This document shows positions 1 to 6,799 of a stretch of DNA of 64,000 bases, piece after piece. Both the position numbers and the translations under genes were made by a program. Source of the DNA: Geotalea sp. SG265 (lineage in GTDB: Bacteria; Desulfobacterota; Desulfuromonadia; Geobacterales; Geobacteraceae); the NCBI RefSeq assembly GCF_022808985.1, contig NZ_JAKZFT010000008.1, forward strand, positions 1 to 64,000. The letters are read 5' to 3'. Under the pieces are notes generated by a model. That model saw only the letters and a program-made list of their open reading frames with translations. It did no database searches and was not told where the DNA came from. Numbering within the stretch: the first letter of the stretch is position 1; each line of letters begins with the position of its first letter.

Positions 1-14
1 AGTAAAATGGCTGT

Positions 15-95
15 AGGACATGGTGGGTTCCTTTCCGTAGTGAGTGTTGGTCGCGCTTCACACACTACCAGAAAACCATCATGTCCTGCTTTTTT
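15..95 (+). terminator. nested inverted repeat ending in a T-run
   Basis: AGGACATG (15-22) pairs with CATGTCCT (80-87). Inside it GTAGTGAGTG (37-46) pairs with CACACACTAC (59-68), with one mismatch. A run of six T follows at 90-95. This could be a large intrinsic terminator for a plus-strand transcript entering from the left, or the 3' end of a structured RNA. No coding sequence is seen in the first 126 bases. Confidence 0.4.
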
Positions 96-126
96 ATCAC
101 GTGGTGCACTTACGAATAGAATCTAC

Positions 127-453
127 CTAGTACCGCAAAAAACAACCCAAAAATGAAATTATTGGTCTATGATCAGAAATGATTTTGACATCAACAATAG
201 CACATCCTGGCGAACTTACTTTTATCAATCTAGAATTCCACATACCCCATATGGCTGGTACCATAAATGTGTGTAAATTCCGTAAGAAGTAGCCAAAGAA
301 TCCTGCGTCCGAAGTAAACGTATGCCCTAAAACCTTCGTCAAAGTTGTAAGCAAGAACAGTTCGAATAATACAACGATGCTGAGGATTAAGGAGCCATCT
401 AATATAAATGCAGCAGAACGCCTAAGTACCAGTTGTAGCTTTTCTACAAACAT
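127..453 (-). CDS. short RDD-family membrane protein
   Basis: This 108-residue protein has an N-terminal RRSAAFILDG motif, the Arg/Asp signature that gives the RDD family its name. Hydrophobic segments follow at about residues 19-40 and 62-72. Near residue 80, SSPGCAIVDVKII resembles the second conserved block of RDD proteins. Typical RDD domains run to about 130-150 residues, so this copy is short at the C-terminus, where it ends in FLGCFLRY. The function of RDD proteins is mostly unknown; some are linked to ion transport. The start lies two bases after the stop of the upstream 194-aa gene, so the two are probably cotranscribed. It is part of the AT-rich island. Family assignment is reasonable, function is not. 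Confidence 0.6.
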   Translation of the reverse strand: MFVEKLQLVLRRSAAFILDGSLILSIVVLFELFLLTTLTKVLGHTFTSDAGFFGYFLRNLHTFMVPAIWGMWNSRLIKVSSPGCAIVDVKIISDHRPIISFLGCFLRY

Positions 454-455
454 AT

Positions 456-1040
456 CTATCTTTGTCTTTCATAACTGTATACTATTAATATTAACAACAA
501 AGAGAATACTACCAATAACTCTTTCCATGTTGTTGCAACAAACTTTTCAGTGCCAATAACGTATTGTGCTTCTTCTATTGTTGTTGTACCAGATCTTGAT
601 ATTATCTTTGCAGCTAAGTTTGAATAAAAATTTCCATTCAGAATAATTTTTAAATAGCTATTTTGTTTTAACACAGGCAATTCATCTATTGTCAATATAT
701 CGTTATTGATCGCATATTTGAGGTTTGGTATCTTATAGACAGTATCCGTATCTTTTTCTAAATATCTAGCAAAGATTTTGCTATTTTTATCAACCCCGTT
801 TATAACAATCCTTTCTGGTCTGATATTGTTATTTGAAGTGTTTTCTATTTTTAATTTTATGATAGCCGGAGTCCACATATCATCTGAAAACTTTGACTCT
901 TCAGCATATGGTTTAAGCATTATATAATAAGAGGTGAATTCGCTAGTGAAATATCTGTTATAGAAATATGAGCATAAAATCAGGACCAACGAAGCAATAA
1001 TGCTCAGTATCACAGCTTTAGTATCTAAATATTTACTCAT
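456..1040 (-). CDS. hypothetical membrane-anchored protein with N- and C-terminal TM segments
   Basis: I do not recognise this family. The ATG at 1040 is chosen because GGAAGGA lies seven bases upstream; an upstream in-frame GTG (1055) would swallow that ribosome site. The product has about 194 residues. One hydrophobic segment lies near the N-terminus (after MSKYLDTK) and a second lies just before the basic end SYERQR. Between them are about 130 polar residues, probably outside the cytoplasm, with beta-rich, Asn-rich composition. The layout resembles small envelope or bacteriocin-immunity-like proteins, but nothing specific can be claimed. It is followed almost immediately by the RDD-family gene. 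Confidence 0.6.
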   Translation of the reverse strand: MSKYLDTKAVILSIIASLVLILCSYFYNRYFTSEFTSYYIMLKPYAEESKFSDDMWTPAIIKLKIENTSNNNIRPERIVINGVDKNSKIFARYLEKDTDTVYKIPNLKYAINNDILTIDELPVLKQNSYLKIILNGNFYSNLAAKIISRSGTTTIEEAQYVIGTEKFVATTWKELLVVFSLLLILIVYSYERQR

Positions 1041-1055
1041 CGCAGTTCCTTCCAC

Positions 1056-1370
1056 AAAATTACCAACTTGTTCTCTTCTGAAATGGCTTCAAAGGCGTTA
1101 ACCCTTTAGTGGTTAATTTTGTCTGTAATATCATTAGGTATTTAGCAATTCGAGTTGAGGTTGTCAATTTCTAAATCTCTTTAACTTTACTGCAATATTA
1201 CATAAAACAGCCTCTTGTTCTGGAAAACAGGTCATTGCAAAAAATAAAAAAATTCATACGTATATCAATAATTTCGCATTCTTACCCTCAAAATCCCGTA
1301 CGTATTGTAACAAGGAAATATAGGATCTGTAGAACATGCTGTGGGTGTATCATCTACAAGGGAAAAATAT
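1056..1370. other. AT-rich intergenic region without a gene
   Basis: No credible coding sequence is seen. The stretch is AT-rich and presumably contains the promoter for the minus-strand 194-aa gene. A short dyad, GGTTAACC-like (gcgttaaccctttagtggttaat), lies near 1096-1118 and might be an operator. Confidence 0.4.
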
Positions 1371-1412
1371 AGGCCGGTTGTATCGTAGGAGTTGCCGGCC
1401 TGTGTTTTTTTT
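1371..1412. terminator. bidirectional intrinsic terminator
   Basis: AGGCCGG (1371-1377) and CCGGCCT (1395-1401) form a 7-bp GC-rich stem. On the plus strand it is followed by a run of T at 1405-1413. On the minus strand, the direction of the polymerase-like gene ending at 1412, it is followed by ATATTTTTCCC. It therefore ends the minus-strand polymerase transcript and could also stop plus-strand transcription. Confidence 0.75.
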
Positions 1413-2947
1413 TACGTGTTAGTTACCCGTGCTAAAGTTGTAGGATCACCGGTCCTCCTGTACTTGAGGTACCGTCGGCCCTGTTTATACATGTGGTATG
1501 GTATATTATTGATGATGTTGTATTGATAAGCACCGATACCCTTCTTATCAATCGGAATTACAATATCACCTGTATCGTTATTGTTAACGTCACATCCGGT
1601 GTAAAGGAACTCTGGTACTTCTGAAACATACTTTAGTTCAACATAATGCTTGATTACTCTGGTAAACGCCTTCTTCATAATATCTAGTAGCGGAGCATGG
1701 TCTATGTACGAGCAAATAAAGCTGTCGTGAACAGTTAATATCGGGATATTGCGCTGGGTGAAATAATCAACCACCTGCTCTGCGATCTGGGAGTCAATGT
1801 ATTGAAGATTAACACCGTAACCTGACGCAATTCGATCCGCTATTAAGGGATGTTTAGCCTTTAAGGCTTCAAGGATTTCATATAAAGGCTCATGACTTCT
1901 CAAACCATATGTACGTAGTAGACGTTTACGCCGTAACTGCTGCCAAGTACCCTTAACGGCATCTAAAGCACCTTCCGCATTGATTGCAGTAAGCAACACT
2001 AGCTTGTTTAGCTTCCGATGTGGAAAACCCTCAAGCGTGTATGCGTCTTCACCGGTTTCAGCATAATTGATACCTATGAGTGCATACAAAAGCTGAATGT
2101 GGATACCAGAATAGTCCAACTCGGCTGTGGGGTCACCATTGATAACGATATATTTACGAAGCCTCTTTGGACACTCCATCCACCATGCCCGATAAAACCT
2201 TCCACCCTCAGTCCACTTGTTATTATTAAAGATCCGGTAAACTCTTTTCCTGGTTAGGTCAAGATCATAAGGCCGTATGTTCCGTCTTTCAATGGGTAAT
2301 AGGTGCTCATTATCCACATCAATGTAGGTGCGACCTAAAAGATCGTTGTATTCTTCAAGTCTTTTTCGTGACGTCACGATGCGTTGTGGCTCTTTTTTAG
2401 GCTTTGGTGGGTGCCTTATTTTTATAGTTTTCTTACCTACTTTTACTTTTTCAACTTCGCCTCTCATGACAATTACATCATCGACTACGGATCTGCCAAA
2501 CATGCTTGTCTTCACACGGTTTCTAACCAGTACCTTTAGTAATCGCTTAGTTAGCCTTATTCGTGACCTGTAGCCATAGACTTCATCTGTTTCCGTATCA
2601 ATAGCGATGGCACTGCCGATAACATTTTCGATGTAGTCACGCTGCCATAACGCATCAACCGTGTTTATCATCACATCATAGCTAAATTTGTTGATATGGA
2701 ACCGCCCAGCCTTTCCATACTCCTCCTCATCCCGCGAGTAGGAAACATATCTTGCAGGATCAGTTCTCCAGGCAAGGTAAAGTTCAGCAAGTAAAACCAT
2801 AATACAGGCTTTGTATCTTTTATTTTTGAGGCCCAACTCCTTCTGTAAATCAGTAACTGCCCGTTCGCCGTTTTGGTTGTCACTCCACCGATGAACATCG
2901 AGGAGTCTTGAATTCATCAGTTCTCTTCTGGAAGGTCGTCTCGTCAT
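1412..2947 (-). CDS. divergent single-subunit polymerase-like protein (family A / T7 RNAP palm)
   Basis: With the ATG at 2947 (GGAG six bases upstream) the product has 511 residues; a TTG at 2959 would add four. Numbered from the TTG form, three motifs appear in the right order for the family A DNA polymerase / T7-type RNA polymerase fold. Motif A is ELDYSGIHIQLLYA (about 280-293), with a candidate metal-binding Asp282. A motif B helix follows, HRKLNKLVLLTAINA (314-328), with the R-x3-K pattern. Motif C is TVHDSF (409-414), with Asp412; HDSF recalls phage RNA polymerases, whereas Pol I has VHDE. No 5' or 3' nuclease domain is apparent. The N-terminal 250 residues are basic and unrecognised. 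It lies downstream of small island genes and ends at a strong terminator. Polymerase fold is inferred from motifs only; DNA or RNA synthesis is not established. Confidence 0.6.
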   Translation of the reverse strand: MTRRPSRRELMNSRLLDVHRWSDNQNGERAVTDLQKELGLKNKRYKACIMVLLAELYLAWRTDPARYVSYSRDEEEYGKAGRFHINKFSYDVMINTVDALWQRDYIENVIGSAIAIDTETDEVYGYRSRIRLTKRLLKVLVRNRVKTSMFGRSVVDDVIVMRGEVEKVKVGKKTIKIRHPPKPKKEPQRIVTSRKRLEEYNDLLGRTYIDVDNEHLLPIERRNIRPYDLDLTRKRVYRIFNNNKWTEGGRFYRAWWMECPKRLRKYIVINGDPTAELDYSGIHIQLLYALIGINYAETGEDAYTLEGFPHRKLNKLVLLTAINAEGALDAVKGTWQQLRRKRLLRTYGLRSHEPLYEILEALKAKHPLIADRIASGYGVNLQYIDSQIAEQVVDYFTQRNIPILTVHDSFICSYIDHAPLLDIMKKAFTRVIKHYVELKYVSEVPEFLYTGCDVNNNDTGDIVIPIDKKGIGAYQYNIINNIPYHMYKQGRRYLKYRRTGDPTTLARVTNT

Positions 2948-2961
2948 ATGCTGCTCCAATG

Positions 2962-2984
2962 AAAAAGAGGAGGATCGCTCCTCC
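2962..2984 (-). terminator. weak hairpin with T-run between the 68-aa and polymerase-like genes
   Basis: GGAGGA (2969-2974) and TCCTCC (2979-2984) form a 6-bp stem with a TCGC loop. On the minus strand it is followed by CTTTTTC. It stands between the 68-aa gene and the polymerase-like gene, so it could reduce read-through into the latter. Confidence 0.4.
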
Positions 2985-2999
2985 CCCTTTGTCCTTAAA

Positions 3000-3206
3000 C
3001 TAATTTTTACTACTAATGGCGTTTTGAATCGCTCCTACCCAATTAGTCGCCGCCTTAAGATTGTGTAGTAGTATGGGACTCTGCCCAATAAGGGTTATGG
3101 AATTACCATTCCGTTCAACTATTTTGACGGAATCCGCAACGATAGTATTGAAACCTGTTTTATCTTCAACCCCGGTGATAATTGCAAATGGACCTTTTAT
3201 CTCCAT
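3000..3206 (-). CDS. hypothetical 68-aa protein
   Basis: I do not recognise this protein. It is supported by a good ribosome site (AAAAAAGGAG about seven bases before the ATG) and by its place in a same-strand run of island genes. The sequence alternates hydrophobic and polar residues in a beta-like way in the first 45 residues (FAIITGVED..., SITLIGQSPILL) and ends in a helical segment (NWVGAIQNAISSK). It could be a small DNA-binding or accessory protein, but no motif shows this. Confidence 0.55.
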   Translation of the reverse strand: MEIKGPFAIITGVEDKTGFNTIVADSVKIVERNGNSITLIGQSPILLHNLKAATNWVGAIQNAISSKN

Positions 3207-3293
3207 TTTCAGACTCCTTTTTTCATGTAATGTAAATTTTGAGGGAAAGCATGCTAAGAAGCTTGTTTTAAGCCACTACCCACTCCAAAGCGG

Positions 3294-3938
3294 TTAGCAG
3301 CCTTCAGCTTTTCGTAATGCCGCCACTATTTCATCAACACGTTGGTTAATCTCTTCTTCTGTAACAGCTACAGGGTCAGTGCCGGTCTTAGCAGCTTCGG
3401 TATTACGTTGAGTGACCAACGCCTTCTTGACCTCCGCCACTTTCTTATTGGTATATCGCCTCCATACCTCGTCTTTAATCTGATCTTCAGTTGGCATAAC
3501 CACCGGTTGATTTGTCCTCTGCGATTCTTTAGCAGCATCATTTACAAGATAATCATATGCATGGTCGTAAAACTTCTGTAACGACCTGTCGTCGAAAACA
3601 GGTATTGAGCAGCCACCAAGAAAATCATCAGGCCTCATCGGTTTAGCCCAAAACCGTGGGTTGAGGAGCATTGCACTTACCGTCTCAGTGATCTTTTGGG
3701 CTTTGGCCGGATCGTAATTAGCAGGTAGGTGTATTTCTGCAATGGGTTGTTCAGGGGTTTGCACTTCTGCTGTACTGCCAGATGAAATAAGCTCTCCATC
3801 ATCCAGTGTGGCGATATCTGGTAATGGTGATGCTGTTAGTTGGGAGTTCTCCAACTCTGCAAGCTGCTGCCTAAGGTGGGTAATCTGGTCGGCGTGGGAT
3901 TGGATGGATTGTGTTTCTACAGCGTGTAAATCTTTCAT
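3294..3938 (-). CDS. hypothetical 214-aa island protein with N-terminal coiled coil
   Basis: I do not recognise this family. Residues 10-32 (ETQSIQSHADQITHLRQQL region) have coiled-coil character. A Pro/Glu-rich linker follows to about residue 70, then a mostly helical C-terminal half rich in Lys, Arg and Glu (AEVKKALVTQRNTEAAK..., EEEINQRVDEIVAALRKAE). This suggests a soluble structural or nucleic-acid-associated protein. Its Shine-Dalgarno AAGGAG lies in the 3' arm of a long inverted repeat (3947-4028), so translation may be controlled by RNA structure. It lies in the middle of the minus-strand island run. Confidence 0.55.
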   Translation of the reverse strand: MKDLHAVETQSIQSHADQITHLRQQLAELENSQLTASPLPDIATLDDGELISSGSTAEVQTPEQPIAEIHLPANYDPAKAQKITETVSAMLLNPRFWAKPMRPDDFLGGCSIPVFDDRSLQKFYDHAYDYLVNDAAKESQRTNQPVVMPTEDQIKDEVWRRYTNKKVAEVKKALVTQRNTEAAKTGTDPVAVTEEEINQRVDEIVAALRKAEGC

Positions 3939-3946
3939 CTCAGTCT

Positions 3947-4028
3947 CCTTAATTTAAGTAGGTGGCTACGCATCGACAGCTGCCTAGGATGCTGTCTTTT
4001 GTTTCGCTCTGCCTCTACTAAATTAAGG
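3947..4028 (-). promoter_or_regulatory. structured leader that can mask the ribosome site of the 214-aa gene
   Basis: Plus-strand CCTTAATTTAAGTAG (3947-3961) is complementary to CTACTAAATTAAGG (4015-4028) with a single bulged base. Inside is a second stem, GACAGC (3975-3980) with GCTGTC (3991-3996). In the minus-strand mRNA the 3' arm of the outer stem runs into the TTAAGGAGA ribosome site in front of the ATG at 3938. Folding would hide that site. Alternative GCATC/GATGC pairing within the inner part could switch the structure. Confidence 0.45.
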
Positions 4029-4066
4029 CTACTTTTTTATGCTACCAAGAACTGTAGCAATTGAAC

Positions 4067-5230
4067 TCAAAATTTCCAATCTGGCGAATTTTCTTTAGGT
4101 ACGGTGTATGAGCAGGATACACCAGTTCTTAGGAAACGCCTAAGGTGAGATGATATCGGATGGTCATTATAATTATAGATGCCCTCCAACTCCTGGATTC
4201 TGGCAATAGTACGTTTTACCGCATTTAGGACCCTTTTTCTGTTTTTTTCAGTTTCGGGGTCTTTGGGTCCGTAGTTACTGCTTTGTAGCTCCTTGCTGAT
4301 ACAGGTGGCTTCGTACATCAAGGCGTCTATAGTCTGTTGATCCCCTCTTCTACGAGCCTCCTTTATTTCAGATTCAATCCTCTTCAGACGGTTCAGATAT
4401 TGTCTTCGGGCCTCTGGGTCTAATAATTCCCATGCATTTCCACCTTCCCCATGTTTTATATCCTCATTATCTTCAAAAGGCTCATCATAAGGCTCTGCTT
4501 CTTGGTTGGTCTCATCGCCAGCTACAGCTCCTGCCTTCTCCAAATCTATCACGCTTATCAGCGTTTCAGGATTCTGAAGCAGCATCTTTATGTATGTCAT
4601 CCCTACCGAGTGCTTAACTCCTGGTATGGCAGCATTTTCAAACTGGACATACCAGCCTTTGCCTTGCTTTTGGAAATAATAGTCTTGGGAATAAGTCTTG
4701 CCGTTTAAGCTAGTTGTACATGATTCACCTGTAGCTCCGATGTCAGTTCCCGGTTTCTTTAAACATCCTTCTTCACTTGGAGCATGTTTTTCTCCAGGTA
4801 TCGTTTTAGAAAAAGTATCAGGCTTTTCTTCTCCAGATAACAATCGTTCTAATCGTTCAACATCTACTTTCGAACGTAAATCTTGTCTAAGGTGGCTAAA
4901 AAAATCATCTTTTTTGAACTTAGCCCTTTCCCAATTTATTGATCCATCAGGAACATTGTCGTCTGGCAATAGGCCCGGTGTGTACGTGATCTTACCTTTG
5001 AACAAGGCATTACGGAGAATAACCTCAAATTTCGAATATATAAAATCATAGGCTTTTTCTGCATCTTCCCGACTGAAATAGCCGCTCTTTTCCATTTCAA
5101 AGCTGGTTAGCAACAGTACAGCATTACGAGGTGACCAGAATTCCTCCCATCCCATCTTTTGGTAATCAAATTCGTCAAAGCGTGTCCCATAACTTATACT
5201 ACTCAGACCTATTAAACGTTTCAGATCCAT
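4067..5230 (-). CDS. island protein with winged-helix-like and conserved C-terminal regulator region
   Basis: This 387-residue protein has an unrecognised N-terminal part (1-140) and a Ser/Thr/Gly-rich linker. From about 184 a block, GWYVQFE...SVGMTYIKMLLQNP...VIDL (to about 230), resembles the wHTH-like segment with the pattern 'GLrYLaxLLxxPgxxxxvxdL'. I know that segment from the C-termini of some large bacterial ATPase and TPR regulators. The next region also fits that family: a charged coiled coil (DPEARRQYLNRLKRIESEIKEA, about 271-292) and a final block RKRVLNAVKRTIARI...HLRRFLRTGVSCSY (331-375). Here the module stands alone without an ATPase. DNA binding is inferred. It is the first gene of the minus-strand island run and is divergent from the AlpA gene. 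Confidence 0.5.
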   Translation of the reverse strand: MDLKRLIGLSSISYGTRFDEFDYQKMGWEEFWSPRNAVLLLTSFEMEKSGYFSREDAEKAYDFIYSKFEVILRNALFKGKITYTPGLLPDDNVPDGSINWERAKFKKDDFFSHLRQDLRSKVDVERLERLLSGEEKPDTFSKTIPGEKHAPSEEGCLKKPGTDIGATGESCTTSLNGKTYSQDYYFQKQGKGWYVQFENAAIPGVKHSVGMTYIKMLLQNPETLISVIDLEKAGAVAGDETNQEAEPYDEPFEDNEDIKHGEGGNAWELLDPEARRQYLNRLKRIESEIKEARRRGDQQTIDALMYEATCISKELQSSNYGPKDPETEKNRKRVLNAVKRTIARIQELEGIYNYNDHPISSHLRRFLRTGVSCSYTVPKENSPDWKF

Positions 5231-5767
5231 ACCCCACCTATTATTGATGTAATAAGTTTTACCCCAACCCGGCAGCTAAACCGGGCGCACCATTAATATA
5301 CCAGGCACGCTACATGACACTAATCACATACTCAACATACTGATATTCTGCGGTTTCAATGTCATTTGCACTAGGCAAGGGATTAGGCATCCCTTTTACT
5401 ATGTTGTGTAATCAACAACTTATACCACGTTGACGGGAATATAAACGGGAAACAGCCTCAAGATTGGCTACTTTACTTCCGGTTTAAGGGTCTAATTGAC
5501 CCGGACTTTGAATGATCATTTTAGGCTTCTTCAAAATGATCATGAGAAGCCGGACAAGGCGAAGCCTTGAGGAACAACTAACTCTGTTGAAGACAAAGAC
5601 CATCATGCACATCAACAGCTTTTGCGATGCCGGACCTAAAGACAATCTGAACAATACAACGACAGGAAAGTGAAATCAAGGGCAGCGGGGTATTGAAAGC
5701 AGGCCCTCGAACCATTATAGTTGCGCCACGAATAGCCTTTGTACTTTGAACTGAGAGAGGAGATTAC
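5231..5767. other. divergent intergenic control region of the island
   Basis: No gene is seen in this 537-base stretch between the minus-strand 387-aa gene and the plus-strand AlpA-type gene. It holds the promoters of both, an inverted repeat cluster at 5512-5551, and the phrase TTGACGGGAATATAAACGGG (5430-5449). That phrase resembles, in reverse complement, the direct repeats near the tRNA at 6258-6295. An origin or excisionase-binding function is possible but unproven. Confidence 0.4.
5512..5551. repeat. overlapping inverted repeats
   Basis: ATGATCATTTT (5512-5522) and AAAATGATCAT (5533-5543) are perfect 11-bp inverted repeats. GGCTTCT (5524-5530) and AGAAGCC (5545-5551) form a second, interlocking pair. 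The two hairpins are mutually exclusive. As DNA, the dyad could be an operator for the AlpA-type protein. Confidence 0.55.
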
Positions 5768-5983
5768 ATGGCAAACATCCCAGAGACAGGATTTATGCGT
5801 TTATCAACAATTCTGGAGATCATTCCAGTATCAAAATCAACATGGTGGACCGGTGTAAAAACTGGACAGTTCCCAAAGGCCTATAAGCTAAGTGAGCGCA
5901 TTACGGTATGGCATGCGGAAGATATAAGGGCATTGATTGAAAACGTGACGGAGGTTGAGAATAATGAGATGGGAAAGGGGTAG
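5768..5983 (+). CDS. AlpA-family phage/satellite transcriptional regulator
   Basis: This 71-residue protein has the compact helix-turn-helix fold of AlpA and Cox-like regulators: FMRLSTILEIIPVSKSTWW, then GQFPKAYKLSERITVWHAEDIRALIE. The P-K-x-x-K-L and V-x-W-x-x-x-D-I phrases are the family's usual signature. AlpA from E. coli prophage CP4-57 activates integrase expression and promotes excision; relatives in P4-like satellites act similarly. The start has a strong AGAGAGGAG ribosome site. It is the only plus-strand gene of the island, divergent from the rest and about 380 bases from the tRNA-Leu end. This marks the segment as mobile. Confidence 0.85.
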   Translation: MANIPETGFMRLSTILEIIPVSKSTWWTGVKTGQFPKAYKLSERITVWHAEDIRALIENVTEVENNEMGKG

Positions 5984-6362
5984 TAAATAGTTGTGATATC
6001 AACAGTACTGGCTCTGGTCGGTATGTCTGAACATCAAAGATAGCGAGTTGCATTTCTGTGCAGGTAAACCATCATACGATGAAATGATGCTGACCAGTGG
6101 TATATAAGAAAGGAGAAGAATACTTCCTTATTTTATGGACAGAAGCTGTGCCGTATATGCCCACATTTCATTAATGGCGGAATTGGGTAACGTAACCTTC
6201 AGGTTAGGTTGCGAGGCCTTTAGGTCTTGCTAGAACAAGGGACGTATGCCTAACCTTCCCGTCATATTCACGTTGTCCCGTCAATTTTCACGTTTACTAT
6301 AGAAAGAGGAGCTACATCATTTGACATAGCTCCTCAATTCTATAACAGTTTCAACTAGTTAG
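5984..6362. other. non-coding region between the AlpA-type gene and the tRNA-Leu end
   Basis: No gene is seen. The stretch contains an inverted repeat AGGTTAGG (6201-6208) with CCTAACCT (6249-6256), enclosing a small CTTG/CAAG stem (6226-6239). Two imperfect direct repeats follow at 6258-6295. This is the expected site of the island's attachment region, because the tRNA 3' end (6363) faces it. Confidence 0.45.
6258..6295. repeat. two imperfect direct repeats beside the tRNA end
   Basis: CCCGTCATATTCACGTT (6258-6274) is repeated as CCCGTCAATTTTCACGTTT (6277-6295), 19 bases apart and about 70 bases from the tRNA 3' end. Position and spacing suit arm-type binding sites for a tyrosine recombinase or excisionase. 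That role is inferred only. Confidence 0.45.
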
Positions 6363-6449
6363 TGGTGCCCGGAGCCGGAATCGAACCGGCACGGCCTTGC
6401 GACCGAGGGATTTTAAGTCCCTTGCGTCTACCAATTCCGCCATCCGGGC
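6363..6449 (-). tRNA. tRNA-Leu (anticodon UAA)
   Basis: The minus strand folds as a class II tRNA. The acceptor stem is GCCCGGA/TCCGGGC with discriminator A and an encoded CCA (6363-6365). The D-arm sequence GGCGGAATTGGTAGACGC is typical of leucine tRNAs. The anticodon stem GGGA/TCCC encloses loop CTTAAAA, with anticodon TAA at 6415-6413. A variable arm (CGGTCGCAAGGCCG region) and T-loop GGTTCCGATTCC follow. Its 3' end abuts the AT-rich island, so it is the probable integration target. Confidence 0.97.
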
Positions 6450-6468
6450 AGGCTGTGCCGGCAGAAGG

Positions 6469-6750
6469 TCAGGCGCAGTTTACCCTTTCCCGCAGCTCCT
6501 TACCGGTTTTGAAGAAGGGGGTTTTCTTGGAAGGGATCTTGACCAGTTCGCCGCTTTTCGGATTCCGTGCTTCACGGGCGTCGCGGGCCCGGATGGTGAA
6601 GCTGCCGAACCCTCTGATTTCGACCTTTTCACCGCTTTTCAGGGCGTCACTCATGGAATCGAAGACGATCGAGATGATTGCCTCCGACTCCTTGCGCGAC
6701 AGTAATCCGTTTGCTTCTACCAGCTTATCGATCAATTCACTCTTTGTCAT
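6469..6750 (-). CDS. ihfB: integration host factor beta-like subunit (HU/IHF family)
   Basis: This 93-residue protein has the HU/IHF DNA-bending fold. MTKSELIDKLVEANG forms the dimerisation helices. VEIRGFGSFTIRARDAREARNPKSG carries the beta-arm with the tip proline that intercalates in the minor groove. The position directly after rpsA matches the ihfB location in many proteobacteria, which favours the IHF beta name over HU. It bends DNA for recombination, sigma-54 promoters and nucleoid structure. AAGAGGTG precedes the ATG, 49 bases after rpsA, so the two genes are likely cotranscribed. It is the last gene before the tRNA. Confidence 0.85.
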   Translation of the reverse strand: MTKSELIDKLVEANGLLSRKESEAIISIVFDSMSDALKSGEKVEIRGFGSFTIRARDAREARNPKSGELVKIPSKKTPFFKTGKELRERVNCA

Positions 6751-6799
6751 CTATACACCTCTTGCAGCAATTAAATTAACCATTGAATGTAAAGCCGGT

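Noticed and set aside
6201-6256. Inverted repeat AGGTTAGG/CCTAACCT as the edge of an insertion sequence
   Set aside because: The arms are only 48 bases apart and enclose no gene and there is no target duplication; it may be an RNA or DNA structure in the attachment region.
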